The notes under the pieces are model-generated. The model was given only the letters and a program-made list of their open reading frames with translations. It was not told the DNA's origin and searched no databases. Below are positions 29,780 to 39,118 of a stretch of 64,000 nt of DNA, in pieces; the first letter of the stretch is position 1; every line of letters starts with the position of its first letter. A program made the position numbers and the translations under genes. The stretch spans positions 1 to 64,000 of the forward strand of contig JADJYS010000006.1 in assembly GCA_016719645.1 (NCBI GenBank), written 5' to 3'. The DNA is from a bacterium (GTDB taxonomy: Bacteria > Krumholzibacteriota > Krumholzibacteriia > LZORAL124-64-63).

Positions 29780-30689
29780 GCGTCTCCCGCCGCATCCTGC
29801 TCGGCCTCGCCGCCGCGATCGTGCTGCTCGGCCCCTTCGTGGTGCCGGTGCCGGGCCGCTTCGAGCGCATGCCGGCGCTGCGCTCCCTGGGCGTGGTCGC
29901 GCACTGGGGCTGCCGCTGGTGTTCACCCTGCTGCTGTGGTCGCGGGGTCCCCTGCGCGGGCGCCTGGCGGCGGCCGCGGCGCTGGCCTGGCTGCTGACCG
30001 CCGGCTGCGAGCTGCTGCAGGGGTTCGTGGGCCGCCACCCGCGCTGGCAGGACGCCGGCGTCGACCTGGCGGGCGTGGCGACGGCCGTCGGCTGGGTGCT
30101 GGCGCGGCGCCGCGGGCGCCGGATCGCCTACGCGCTGGTCGTGCTCGGCTTCGCGGTCGTGCCGTTCCAGCTGCGCGAGATGCCCGGCTTCCTGCTCGGC
30201 AGCCGGCTCGCCGCGCAGCGGTTCCCCCTGCTGGCGGATTTCGAGGACGACCGCGAGTTCGCGCTGCTCGACGACAATTTCGACCAGGGAGGCGAGTACT
30301 GGGTGGGTCCCGACCCGCTGAGCGGTTCGCGGGTGCTGAACCTGCGGGGCGAGTCCGGCGAGATCTATCCGGGCGTGGTGATCCGCGGCCTCCCGCGCGA
30401 CTGGTCGTCCCGGTCCGCGCTCGTCTTCGACGCCAGGGCCGCGTCCGGCGCGTCGGCGGAGCTGGCGGTGCGCCTGGACGACTTCCTGGGCCGCCGCGAC
30501 CCGGTGTGGGTCGGGGAGAGCTTCCGCCTCGGGCCGCAGTGGGCGCGCTGCGTCGTGGACCTGAAATCCCTGCAGCCCCGCGGCGGCGAGCGGACATTCC
30601 GGTTGGACGACATCGACAGTATGCTATTCTTCCTGAGCCGCCCCGACGGCGACGTCACCGTGCAGCTGGACAACATCATCCTGGAGTGA
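29776..30689 (+). CDS. VanZ-like membrane protein with extracytoplasmic beta-sandwich domain, single frameshift
   Basis: ATG 29776 overlaps the previous stop. Residues 1-50 hold a signal-anchor helix (RILLGLAAAIVLLGPFVV). After a frameshift near 29910 come further helices and the VanZ-type signature CELLQGFVGRHPRWQDAGVD followed by LAGVATAVGWVLA, then a last helix (IAYALVVLGFAVVPF). The remaining ~155 residues form a beta-rich domain like galactose-binding/CBM modules (NFDQGGEYWVGPDPLSGSRV, SALVFDARAAS, CVVDLKSLQPRGG, VTVQLDNIILE). VanZ proteins affect glycopeptide susceptibility and occur in glycan-export loci. The combination suggests a periplasmic glycan-sensing or scaffold role, which is inference. 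Confidence 0.7.
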
Positions 30690-30693
30690 GGCT

Positions 30694-31215
30694 GTGAGGA
30701 TCGGCATGGGATGGGACCGCCACCGGCTGGTGGCCGGGCGGCCCTGCCTGCTGGGCGGGGTGCGCTTCGAGGACTGCCCGGTCGGCCCGCTGGGACATTC
30801 CGACGGCGACGCCGCCGCCCACGCCGTCGTCGACGCGGTGCTCGGCGCCGCCGCCCTCGGCGACATCGGGCGCCACTTCCCGGACGACGACCCGGCCTGG
30901 GCCGGCGCCGACAGCCTCGACCTGCTCGCCCGCGCGGCCGCGCTGGTGCGCGCCGCGGGCTGGCGCGTGGGCAACGTGGACCTGACCCTGATCCTGGAGC
31001 GGCCCCGCATCGCGCCGGCCGCCGACCGCATGTGCGCGGCGCTGGCCGGCGCCCTGGGCGTCGGTCCGGAGTCGGTGTCGGTCAAGGCGACGCGCGGCGA
31101 GGGGCTCGGCCCCGAGGGCCGCGGCGAGTGCGTGACCGCGATGGCGATCGCCCTGCTGCTGCCGGCGGCGCAAGGGACGGAAGGCGCGGAAGGCGCGGAA
31201 GGAGACCCGGCGTGA
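30694..31215 (+). CDS. ispF: 2-C-methyl-D-erythritol 2,4-cyclodiphosphate synthase
   Basis: 173 residues from GTG 30694. Forms MEcPP from CDP-ME-2-phosphate in the MEP isoprenoid pathway; the active site lies between subunits of a trimer. Zinc ligands appear in GMGWDRHRL (Asp and His) and GHSDGDAAAHAVVDAVL (His); IGRHFPDDDPAWAGADS and VSVKATRGEGLG follow, both typical. A repetitive AEGAEGAEGDPA tail extends beyond the usual end. Start is 4 bases after the VanZ-like gene and its stop overlaps ddl (GTGA), so all are co-transcribed. Isoprenoid lipid supply for glycan carriers gives a loose link to the upstream locus. Confidence 0.93.
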   Translation: MRIGMGWDRHRLVAGRPCLLGGVRFEDCPVGPLGHSDGDAAAHAVVDAVLGAAALGDIGRHFPDDDPAWAGADSLDLLARAAALVRAAGWRVGNVDLTLILERPRIAPAADRMCAALAGALGVGPESVSVKATRGEGLGPEGRGECVTAMAIALLLPAAQGTEGAEGAEGDPA

Positions 31216-32174
31216 GCGCGTTCACGAGCCTGAAGGTGCTGGTCCTGATGGGCGGCGACAGCCGCGAGCGGGAGATCTCCCTGCTGAGCGGCGCCGCGGT
31301 GGCCCGCGCGCTCGCCGGGCTGGGCCACGCGGTGGAGGCGCGCACCCTGGCCGCCGTCGGCGACGTGCTGGCGATGGGCGACCTGCGCGACTGGGACGTG
31401 GTGTTCCCCGCCCTGCACGGGGGGATGGGGGAGGACGGCCGGCTGCAGGCCCTGCTCGACGTGCTGGGCGTGCCCTACGCCCTGTCCGGGCACCTCGCCA
31501 GCGCCGTGGCCATGGACAAGGCCGTCACCAAGCGGATCCTGCGCTCGGCCGGGATCCCCACGCCGGACTGGCTCCTGGTCACCCCCGACCGCGACGGCGT
31601 GGCCTGGCCCGACCGCGACCAGCTCCTGAAGCGCGTCGACGCCGAGCTGCGCTGGCCGGTGGTCGTCAAGCCGAACGCCGACGGTTCGAGCGTGGGCGTG
31701 CGCATCGTGTCGCAGCCGTCGGAGTTCGCCGCGGCGTTCGACGAGGCCGCCGCCGGCGGCCGCGACGTGCTGCTGGAGACCTACGTCCCCGGGCGCGAGC
31801 TGACCGCGGCCATCCTGCTCGGCCGGCGCCTGCCCCTGGTCGAGATCGTGCCGCGCGAGGGTTTCTACGACTTCGGCCACAAGTACACCGCCGGCGCCAG
31901 CGACTACCTGTGCCCCGCGCCCGTCCACTCGCCGCTCTACGAGCGCATCAGCGGCGACGCCCGCCGGGCCTACGACCTGCTGGGCTGCCGGGGCGTGGCG
32001 CGGGTCGACTTCCGCCTCGACGGGAACCGCTACTCCTGCCTCGAGGTGAACACCATCCCCGGCATGACCGACACCAGCCTGGTGCCCAAGGCCGCCGCCG
32101 CGGTCGGCATCGCCTTCGCCGACCTGGTGGACGATCTCTGCCGCGACGGCGCCCGGCGCGGCCCGGAGCGCTGA
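31212..32174 (+). CDS. ddl: D-alanine--D-alanine ligase
   Basis: 320 residues from GTG 31212. Makes the D-Ala-D-Ala terminus of peptidoglycan precursors in the cytosol. ATP-grasp domains: VLMGGDSREREISLLSG (N-terminal Glu and Ser of the active site), VVFPALHGGMGEDGRLQALL, GVPYALSGHLASAVAMDK, WPVVVKPNADGSSVGV, PGRELTAAIL, KYTAGASDYLCPAP, ARVDFRLDG, and metal-binding CLEVNTIPGMTDTSLVPKAA. The family-type residues Tyr/Phe selecting D-Ala rather than D-lactate cannot be judged with certainty by eye. It overlaps ispF and is followed 29 bases later by cysS. Confidence 0.92.
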   Translation: MSAFTSLKVLVLMGGDSREREISLLSGAAVARALAGLGHAVEARTLAAVGDVLAMGDLRDWDVVFPALHGGMGEDGRLQALLDVLGVPYALSGHLASAVAMDKAVTKRILRSAGIPTPDWLLVTPDRDGVAWPDRDQLLKRVDAELRWPVVVKPNADGSSVGVRIVSQPSEFAAAFDEAAAGGRDVLLETYVPGRELTAAILLGRRLPLVEIVPREGFYDFGHKYTAGASDYLCPAPVHSPLYERISGDARRAYDLLGCRGVARVDFRLDGNRYSCLEVNTIPGMTDTSLVPKAAAAVGIAFADLVDDLCRDGARRGPER

Positions 32175-32203
32175 ACCGACCCCCCGCCCGAGGAGCGACC
32201 GAG

Positions 32204-33667
32204 ATGGCCCTGCACGTCTACGACCACGTCACGCGGACCCGCCGCCTGTTCGAGCCCATCCGGCCGGGCAAGGTCGGCATGTACGTCTGCGGCATGACCG
32301 TCCAGGACAAGCCGCACGTGGGGCACATGTTCGCCTTCGTGGCCTGCGACATGATCCGCCGCTACCTCGAGCACCTCGGCTACGCGGTGACCCACGTCCA
32401 GAACTTCACCGACATCGACGACAAGATCATCGTGAAGGCCGCGCAGGAGGGCGTCGATTTCCGGGTCGTCTCGCAGCGCAACATCGACCTCTACCACCGG
32501 TACGCCGAGGACCTGAACATCCGGCCGGCGCACCTCTACCCGCTGGTCACCGACCACATCCCCGAGATCGTGGCCTTCATCGCCGGCCTGGTCGCCAAGG
32601 ACCACGCCTACGCCTCCGGCGGGGACGTGTACTTCCGGGTGCGCAGCTGGGACGAGTACGGCTTCCTGTCCGGCCGCCACGTCGACGACATGCGCAGCGG
32701 CGTGCGCATCGAGGTCGGCGAGGCCAAGCAGGACCCCCTGGACTTCGCCCTCTGGAAGTCGGCCGCCGCCGGCGAACCCGGCTGGGACTCCCCCTGGGGC
32801 CGGGGGCGGCCGGGCTGGCACATCGAGTGCTCGGTCATGGCCACCAAGTACCTCGGGCCGCACTTCGACTTCCACGGCGGCGGGCGCGACCTGCTGTTCC
32901 CCCACCACGAGAACGAGTGCGCCCAGAGCTGCTGCGGGACCGGCCAAAAATATGTCAACTTCTGGCTGCACAACGGGTTGCTGTTCCTGGGCGACAAGAA
33001 GATGTCCAAGTCCGACGGCAACTTCTTCGCCATGGGGGACGTGCTGGCCCAGTTCCCGGCCGAGGTGATCCGCTTCTTCCTGCTCAACGCCCACTTCCGC
33101 AGCCAGATCGACTACGGCGAGGAGCGCCTGCGCGAGGCCGGCGCCGCCTACGAGCGCCTGCGCCGCGGGGTGCGGCGCCTGGCCGAGCGGCGCGCCTCGG
33201 GGGCCGCGCCGGTGCCCGAGGGTCTGCTTTCCGGCCCCGGGGAGGCCCTGGCCAAGGCGGTCCGCGAGCACCGCCGGCGCTTCTTCGCCGCCATGGACGA
33301 CGATTTCAACTCCGCCGGGGCGATCGGGGCCCTGTTCGGCCTGGTCCGGGATCTGAACCAGTACGATGCCGCCGCGGGCGCGGAACTGCTCGACGCCGGC
33401 CCCCTGGACGAGGCCTGGGCCCTGTTCGGGGAGGCGGACGCGATCCTGGGCCTGCACCGCGACGGCCTGGCCGGCCTGACGGCGGTCGCCGAGCCGGTCG
33501 TGCCGCAGGCGGTCCTGGACCTGGCCGCCGAGCGGGACGCCGCCCGGGCCCGCCGGGACTGGGCGGCGGCCGACGGCCTGCGGGCTAAGATCGCCGAGCT
33601 CGGTTTCACGGTCGAGGACGGCCCGGGGGGTTCCGCGGTGCGCCCGGCGGCGGCCGGCGCCGATTGA
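32204..33667 (+). CDS. cysS: cysteinyl-tRNA synthetase
   Basis: 487 residues from ATG 32204, preceded by GAGGAGCG. Class I synthetase: MYVCGMTVQDKPHVGHMFAF carries the first zinc Cys and HVGH (HIGH), then THVQNFTDIDDKII, WDSPWGRGRPGWHIECSVMA with the second zinc Cys, FDFHGGGRDLLFPHHENECA with zinc His/Glu, KKMSKSDGNFF (KMSKS), and a helical anticodon-binding C-terminus with LAAERDAARARRDWAAADGL and RAKIAELGF. The usual GPTVYD segment reads GMTVQD. It closes the ispF-ddl-cysS unit; ispF-cysS proximity is also seen in other bacteria. Confidence 0.95.
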   Translation: MALHVYDHVTRTRRLFEPIRPGKVGMYVCGMTVQDKPHVGHMFAFVACDMIRRYLEHLGYAVTHVQNFTDIDDKIIVKAAQEGVDFRVVSQRNIDLYHRYAEDLNIRPAHLYPLVTDHIPEIVAFIAGLVAKDHAYASGGDVYFRVRSWDEYGFLSGRHVDDMRSGVRIEVGEAKQDPLDFALWKSAAAGEPGWDSPWGRGRPGWHIECSVMATKYLGPHFDFHGGGRDLLFPHHENECAQSCCGTGQKYVNFWLHNGLLFLGDKKMSKSDGNFFAMGDVLAQFPAEVIRFFLLNAHFRSQIDYGEERLREAGAAYERLRRGVRRLAERRASGAAPVPEGLLSGPGEALAKAVREHRRRFFAAMDDDFNSAGAIGALFGLVRDLNQYDAAAGAELLDAGPLDEAWALFGEADAILGLHRDGLAGLTAVAEPVVPQAVLDLAAERDAARARRDWAAADGLRAKIAELGFTVEDGPGGSAVRPAAAGAD

Positions 33668-33680
33668 GACGCTTTTATCC

Positions 33681-33710
33681 TTGACACTTGCGGATTTCAG
33701 CCTGTATATT
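33681..33710 (+). promoter_or_regulatory. sigma-70-type promoter for the tRNA-tuf-secE-nusG cluster
   Basis: A perfect TTGACA at 33681-33686 and TATATT at 33705-33710 are 18 bases apart, and a G/C-rich discriminator (GCGGGG) follows, as in stringently controlled stable-RNA promoters. It lies 80 bases before the first tRNA and 14 after the cysS stop. Confidence 0.75.
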
Positions 33711-33789
33711 GCGGGGCCCGTCGAAACCGGGGTCGCGAAGGGACGGCCGGCCATCCGGCTGTCTTTCGTCGTCCTGTGTCCGGGAACGG

Positions 33790-33865
33790 GCTGGCGTAGC
33801 TCAACTGGTAGAGCTCCTCACTTGTAATGAGGGGGTTGGGGGTTCAAGTCCTCTCGCCAGCTCCA
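33790..33865 (+). tRNA. tRNA-Thr (anticodon TGT)
   Basis: 76 bases with seven-base acceptor stem (GCTGGCG with CGCCAGC), discriminator T and encoded CCA. Anticodon stem CCTCA/TGAGG frames the loop CTTGTAA, giving TGT for ACA codons. First of four tRNAs upstream of tuf, the same order (Thr, Tyr, Gly, Thr, tuf) as the E. coli thrU-tyrU-glyT-thrT-tufB operon. Confidence 0.95.
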
Positions 33866-33890
33866 GCTCGCCTGGTATCAGCGTTCGAGT

Positions 33891-33976
33891 GGCGGGGTTC
33901 CCGAGCGGTCAAAGGGAACAGACTGTAAATCTGTCGGCGGATGCCTTCGATGGTTCGAATCCATCCCCCGCCACCA
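33891..33976 (+). tRNA. tRNA-Tyr (anticodon GTA)
   Basis: 86 bases, class II with a long variable arm, as bacterial tRNA-Tyr should be. Acceptor GGCGGGG pairs with CCCCGCC, discriminator A, encoded CCA. The anticodon stem ACAGA/TCTGT frames CTGTAAA, giving GTA. Confidence 0.95.
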
Positions 33977-34066
33977 GTAGATACATGCGGAACGCAGGCG
34001 CGACGGATCTCGCCCGCGCGGTCGTCATCGACCCGGATCGATCGGGGCATCGATCGGAATCTCGGG

Positions 34067-34142
34067 GCGGGAGTAGCTCAGTTGGTAGAGCATCAGCCTT
34101 CCAAGCTGAGGGTCGCGGGTTCGAATCCCGTTTCCCGCTCCA
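34067..34142 (+). tRNA. tRNA-Gly (anticodon TCC)
   Basis: 76 bases. Acceptor GCGGGAG pairs with TTCCCGC (one G-U), discriminator T, encoded CCA. Stem TCAGC/GCTGA frames CTTCCAA, giving TCC for GGA/GGG codons. Confidence 0.95.
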
Positions 34143-34191
34143 GACAGACGGATCTGCCTGCCGGCCCTGCCGGCGCGATGACAGGAACCGG

Positions 34192-34267
34192 GCCCACGTA
34201 GCTCAGCCGGTAGAGCACTTGCATGGTAAGCAAGCGGTCAGCAGTTCGAGTCTGCTCGTGGGCTCCA
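34192..34267 (+). tRNA. tRNA-Thr (anticodon GGT)
   Basis: 76 bases. Acceptor GCCCACG pairs with CGTGGGC, discriminator T, encoded CCA. Stem CTTGC/GCAAG frames ATGGTAA, giving GGT for ACC/ACU. It is the second Thr isoacceptor in this cluster, and lies 111 bases before tuf. Confidence 0.95.
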
Positions 34268-34378
34268 TCCTGCATCTCGGTTTCTTGGACGTGAACCTTT
34301 GCAGCTTCGGAAACTGGGTCAGGGCTCGTGTCCGACGGGTGCCTGGATGATTCATGCCGCTTCAGGAGGATGCCACTG

Positions 34379-35572
<1,194 letters not shown>

Positions 35573-35639
35573 CGGTCCTGAAGTAGTCCAGCAACGGCGC
35601 CGGCGGCGACAGGGCCGCGGCTAGTCGAGAGGTGCGATC

Positions 35640-35792
35640 ATGCCCAGGGACCTGGTGATCCTCTCCTGCAACACGTGCAAGATGAGGAACTACACCACGA
35701 AGAAGAACAAGCGCCTGCATCCCGATCGGGTGGAGTACAAGAAGTACTGCCCGCGGTGCGACAAGCATACGCCGCACAAGGAAACGCGCTAG
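35640..35792 (+). CDS. rpmG: 50S ribosomal protein L33, zinc-binding form
   Basis: 50 residues from ATG 35640 after GAGAGGTG. MPRDLVILSCNTCKMRNYTT begins the protein, and two CxxC pairs (Cys10/13 and Cys37/40) make a zinc ribbon, so this is the C+ form. TKKNKRLHPDRVEYKKYCPR is standard L33. It is placed between tuf and tRNA-Trp, a common location in tuf-rpmG-secE-nusG clusters. Confidence 0.95.
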   Translation: MPRDLVILSCNTCKMRNYTTKKNKRLHPDRVEYKKYCPRCDKHTPHKETR

Positions 35793-35811
35793 ACGCGAGA
35801 ACGGTCCAGGC

Positions 35812-35887
35812 AGGGGTGTAGCTCAGCTGGTAGAGCATCGGTCTCCAAAACCGAGGGTCGCGGGTTCGAATCCTGCCGCCCCTGCCA
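35812..35887 (+). tRNA. tRNA-Trp (anticodon CCA)
   Basis: 76 bases. Acceptor AGGGGTG pairs with CGCCCCT (one T-G), discriminator G as expected for Trp identity, encoded CCA. Stem TCGGT/ACCGA frames CTCCAAA, giving CCA. Sits 25 bases before secE, a frequent bacterial arrangement. Confidence 0.95.
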
Positions 35888-35912
35888 GCCTGACCGTCAA
35901 GGGGAAAACGGG

Positions 35913-36104
35913 ATGTTCAACAAGCTGACGCTGTACATGCGGGAGACCGGCCAGGAGATGAAGCGCGTCTCCTGGCCCACGTGGCGCGAGCTGCGCGAGT
36001 CCACCATGGTCGTGCTGGCCACGGTCGCGGTGGTCACGGTCTTCATCTTCGTCGTCGATCGGGTGCTGAGCTTCATCCAGAAGCAGCTCATCCTGATGAC
36101 GTAG
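35913..36104 (+). CDS. secE: preprotein translocase subunit SecE
   Basis: 63 residues, the short single-helix form. Start ATG 35913 after AAGGGG. An amphipathic N-terminus (YMRETGQEMKRVSWPTWREL) carries the conserved RVSWPT motif that clamps SecY, followed by one transmembrane helix (STMVVLATVAVVTVFIFVVD). Works with SecY (62099-63397) in the inner membrane. Directly followed by nusG, its near-universal neighbour. Confidence 0.96.
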   Translation: MFNKLTLYMRETGQEMKRVSWPTWRELRESTMVVLATVAVVTVFIFVVDRVLSFIQKQLILMT

Positions 36105-36250
36105 CCGGCGCCTCCGAGTTAGCGAGGAGCGCCGCGGAACGGATCGCGAGGCTGACGGGACGGCCCGCCGGTAGGTGTTACCGGTCCGGGTGTTTCTTTG
36201 TCTTTCATCCCTGCAGGACGAGTCCGCTCGCCGCGGACGGAGGAACGATC

Positions 36251-37042
36251 GTGTCAGACGACGCCAAGGACCTGCGCGACGAGCCGCTGTTCAAGGGCCT
36301 GGACGGCGATCACCCCGCCGCCGCCGCCGCGGAGGCGCCGCTGCACGGCGCCGACCTGTTCGCCTTCGGCGACGAGGCGGCCACGCCTGTCGAGGCGCCC
36401 GTGGAGGAGGCGCCCGCGGAGTCGCCCGCGGAAGCGCCCGCGGAAGCGCCCGCCGCCGCCCCCGCGCCCGCCGCCGGCCGCCTCCCCGAGGAGGAGAAGC
36501 GCCGCCGGGGCATGCGCTGGTACGTGATCCACGCGAACACGGGGCACGAGAACAAGGTCAAGCGCAACATCGAGACGGCGATCAAGGCCAACGAGTTCGA
36601 GGACCTGTTCGGCGAGGTGCTGGTCGCCACGCAGGACGTCACCGAGATGAAGAACGGCAAGCGCTCGACCACGAAGCGCAAGTTCTTCCCGAGCTACGTG
36701 CTGGTCGAGATGATCATGACCAAGGAGACCCAGCACTTCATCAATTCCATCCCCGGCGTGACCCGCTTCATCGGCGGGACGCAGCTGCGGCCGCAGCCGA
36801 TCGACTCCGACGAGGTCGACCGCATCCTCGGCCGCATGACGAAGTCGGAGGAGGCCGGCACGCTGCTGGAGATCCCCTACCAGGTGGGCGACAGCGTGCA
36901 GGTGATCGACGGCCCGTTCACCGACTGGATCGGCGTGGTCAACGAGATCAACCACGACAAGGGCAAGCTCAAGGTCATGATCTCGATTTTCGGTTCGGAG
37001 ACACCGGTCGAGCTGGACTTCCTTCAGGTGAAGGACGTCTGA
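36251..37042 (+). CDS. nusG: transcription termination/antitermination factor NusG with N-terminal extension
   Basis: 263 residues from GTG 36251, preceded by GGAGGAAC. The core NGN domain starts only at about residue 88 (MRWYVIHANTGHENKVKRNI), with FFPSYVLVEMIM and VTRFIGG; the KOW domain follows (YQVGDSVQVIDGPFTDWIGV). NusG binds the RNA polymerase clamp and links to Rho or ribosomal S10. The first ~87 residues are acidic and Ala/Pro-rich with repeated EAPAE units, predicted disordered and absent from ordinary ~180-residue NusG. The chosen GTG is the only good ribosome-site start; an internal start at Met88 would lack a ribosome site. Cotranscribed with secE and rplK. Confidence 0.95.
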   Translation: MSDDAKDLRDEPLFKGLDGDHPAAAAAEAPLHGADLFAFGDEAATPVEAPVEEAPAESPAEAPAEAPAAAPAPAAGRLPEEEKRRRGMRWYVIHANTGHENKVKRNIETAIKANEFEDLFGEVLVATQDVTEMKNGKRSTTKRKFFPSYVLVEMIMTKETQHFINSIPGVTRFIGGTQLRPQPIDSDEVDRILGRMTKSEEAGTLLEIPYQVGDSVQVIDGPFTDWIGVVNEINHDKGKLKVMISIFGSETPVELDFLQVKDV

Positions 37043-37242
37043 CCCGGCCGATCTCGATCGGTTCCGCACCCGCGAGTCTGGCGCGTCGGAACCGGCCCGA
37101 GGGGGTTTCTCTCACCCCCGCAGGGCGCATACAGCGAGCGGAGGCCCGGCGGCGCAAGTGGTGCGCCTGTGGACGGCGCGATACCGTCGCAGCGGCGGCG
37201 GACCTCCCGAATGCAGTCCGAGACACGCAGTAGGAGCAGCGA
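37043..37242 (+). promoter_or_regulatory. rplK leader with two inverted repeats
   Basis: The 200-base nusG-rplK gap contains CGGTTCCG (37059-37066) complementary to CGGAACCG (37087-37094), and GGGGGT (37101-37106) complementary to ACCCCC (37114-37119) with a 7-base loop. In other bacteria the L11-L1 mRNA leader binds L1 for autoregulation. That these repeats form such a site is inference. Confidence 0.4.
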
Positions 37243-37665
37243 ATGGCTAAGAAAGTCCTCGCACAGGTCAAGTTGCAGATCCAGGCCGGCAAGGCCAATC
37301 CCGCCCCCCCGGTGGGACCGGCCCTCGGTCAGCATGGTGTCAGCATCATGGAGTTCTGCAAGGCGTTCAACGAGAGGACGAAGGAACAGATGGGCCTGGT
37401 GATCCCCGCGGTCATCACCGTCTATCAGGACCGGAGCTTCTCGTTCATCACCAAGACTCCTCCTGCTTCCGTCCTGCTCAAGAAAGCCGCCGGCATCGAG
37501 TCCGGCAGCAAAGAGCCGAGCAAGTCGACCTGCGGCCGGGTCACCCCCCAGCAGATCCGCGAGATCGCGGAGATGAAGATGGTGGACCTGAACGCGGCGT
37601 CGATCGAGGCGGCGATGAAGACCATCGCCGGCACCGCTCGCAGCATGGGGCTGGAGGTTCGCTAG
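37243..37665 (+). CDS. rplK: 50S ribosomal protein L11
   Basis: 140 residues from ATG 37243, after TAGGAGC. N-terminal LQIQAGKANPAPPVGPALGQ is the Pro-rich thiostrepton/stringent-factor region, then HGVSIMEFCKAFNERTKEQM, and the RNA-binding C-terminal half KSTCGRVTPQQIREIAEMKM with DLNAASIEAAMKTIAGTARS and MGLEVR. Forms the GTPase-associated stalk base with 23S rRNA and L10. First gene of rplKAJL-rpoBC. Confidence 0.97.
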   Translation: MAKKVLAQVKLQIQAGKANPAPPVGPALGQHGVSIMEFCKAFNERTKEQMGLVIPAVITVYQDRSFSFITKTPPASVLLKKAAGIESGSKEPSKSTCGRVTPQQIREIAEMKMVDLNAASIEAAMKTIAGTARSMGLEVR

Positions 37666-37779
37666 AGCCTTCCGTCCCGTGACTGGGAAGACACGGCGCC
37701 GGGGCCTCGGGCCGCCGGCACCGGAGAAGCAGGAGGCGCAAGCCCCTTCGACCCATCACAGTCACAGGGAGTCATCGGA

Positions 37780-38472
37780 ATGAAACACGGCAAGAAGTGG
37801 CGCAACGCCAAGGAGCAGGTCGACCGGACCAGGAGCTACAGCCTGGCCGAGGCCTTCGCCCTCCTGGACCGGATGCCCAAGTCGAAGTTCGACGAGTCGG
37901 TCGACGTGGCCGTCAGGCTCAACGTCAACCCCCGCCACGCGGACCAGATGGTCCGCGGCACCGTCGTGCTTCCCCGGGGGACCGGCAAGGACGTGCGCGT
38001 GCTCGTGATCACCCGCGGCCCGAAGGAAGCCGAGGCCAAGGCGGCCGGTGCCGACATGGTCGGCGCCGACGACTATCTCGCCATGATCGACAAGGGGTGG
38101 ACGGATACCGACGTCATCATCGCCACCCCCGACATGATGGGCGAGCTCGGCAAGCGCGGCCGCGTGCTGGGACCCCGCGGTCTGATGCCGAACCCCAAGG
38201 TCGGCACCGTGACCATGGACATCGGCAAGGCGGTGCGCGAGGCCAAGGCCGGCCGCGTGGAGTACCGCGTCGACAAGGCGGGCATCATCCACTGCGGCAT
38301 CGGCAAGCGGTCCTTCGCGCCGGAAGCCCTGCTGGAGAACGCCACGGCGCTGTTCACGGAGCTGGTCCGCGCCAAGCCCGCGTCGCTGAAGGGGCCCTAC
38401 GTCGGCTCGGTCTTCGTTTCGGGGACCCAGACGCCGGGGATCCGCATCGAGCTCGCGGCGATGAGCCATTAG
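37780..38472 (+). CDS. rplA: 50S ribosomal protein L1
   Basis: 230 residues from ATG 37780 with GGGAG before it. Contains FDESVDVAVRLNVNPRHADQ, MVRGTVVLPRGTGK, DVIIATPDMMGELGKRGRVL, GPRGLMPNPKVGTVTMDI and ALFTELVRAKPASLKGPY, all diagnostic. Builds the L1 stalk that guides deacylated tRNA out of the E site, and in other bacteria represses its own operon by binding the leader of rplK. 114 bases separate it from rplK, longer than other gaps in the operon. Confidence 0.97.
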   Translation: MKHGKKWRNAKEQVDRTRSYSLAEAFALLDRMPKSKFDESVDVAVRLNVNPRHADQMVRGTVVLPRGTGKDVRVLVITRGPKEAEAKAAGADMVGADDYLAMIDKGWTDTDVIIATPDMMGELGKRGRVLGPRGLMPNPKVGTVTMDIGKAVREAKAGRVEYRVDKAGIIHCGIGKRSFAPEALLENATALFTELVRAKPASLKGPYVGSVFVSGTQTPGIRIELAAMSH

Positions 38473-38527
38473 CAATTGAGCAGGCCGCTCCGCCCCGGGC
38501 GGAGCGTCACCGAAGGAGGGTGCCTCG

Positions 38528-39046
38528 ATGGCACGTCCCGAGAAGGCAGCCGAGGTCCAGGCGATCACGGCGCATCTCCAGTCGGCCAAGAGCGTCGTGC
38601 TCGCCGACTACCAGGGGATGTCCGTGGCCCAGATGACCGACTTCCGCGTCAAGTGCCGCGCGAAGAACGTCGTCTGCCGCGTGGTGAAGAACCGCCTCGC
38701 GAAGATCGCCGCCGACCAGGCGAACGTCACGGTGCTCAAGGAGCACCTCACCGGCCCCATGGCCCTGATCATCAGCGCCGAGAGCCAGATCGATCCCGCC
38801 AAGATCGTTGTCGACTTCGCCAAGGACGTCGACAAGCTGAAGATCCGCGGCGGCTACGTGGACGGCGGGTTCCTGACCGCCGGACAGGTCGAGGCGCTGA
38901 GCAAGGTCCCGAGCCGGGATGAACTGTATGCGCAGATGATGGGCAGCATCAACGCCCCGCTGACGGGGATCGCCGGCACCCTCAACGGCGTCATGAGCGC
39001 CGTGGTGAGGGCCGTCGACGCGGTCGCCAAGCAGAAGGCGGCCTGA
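38528..39046 (+). CDS. rplJ: 50S ribosomal protein L10
   Basis: 172 residues from ATG 38528, strong AAGGAGG. Pattern: ARPEKAAEVQAITAHLQSAK, VVLADYQGMSVAQMTDFRVK, VVKNRLAKIAADQ, LTGPMALIIS and a C-terminal helix (MSAVVRAVDAVAKQKAA) that carries L7/L12 dimers. Anchors the stalk on L11-bound rRNA. Followed 72 bases later by rplL. Confidence 0.96.
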   Translation: MARPEKAAEVQAITAHLQSAKSVVLADYQGMSVAQMTDFRVKCRAKNVVCRVVKNRLAKIAADQANVTVLKEHLTGPMALIISAESQIDPAKIVVDFAKDVDKLKIRGGYVDGGFLTAGQVEALSKVPSRDELYAQMMGSINAPLTGIAGTLNGVMSAVVRAVDAVAKQKAA

Positions 39047-39118
39047 CGCGTCCGTTGCCCAGACGGGTTTCAACCAGACACGACGGCGCTTGCGGCGCCG
39101 CGGAACAAGGAGAGAGAG

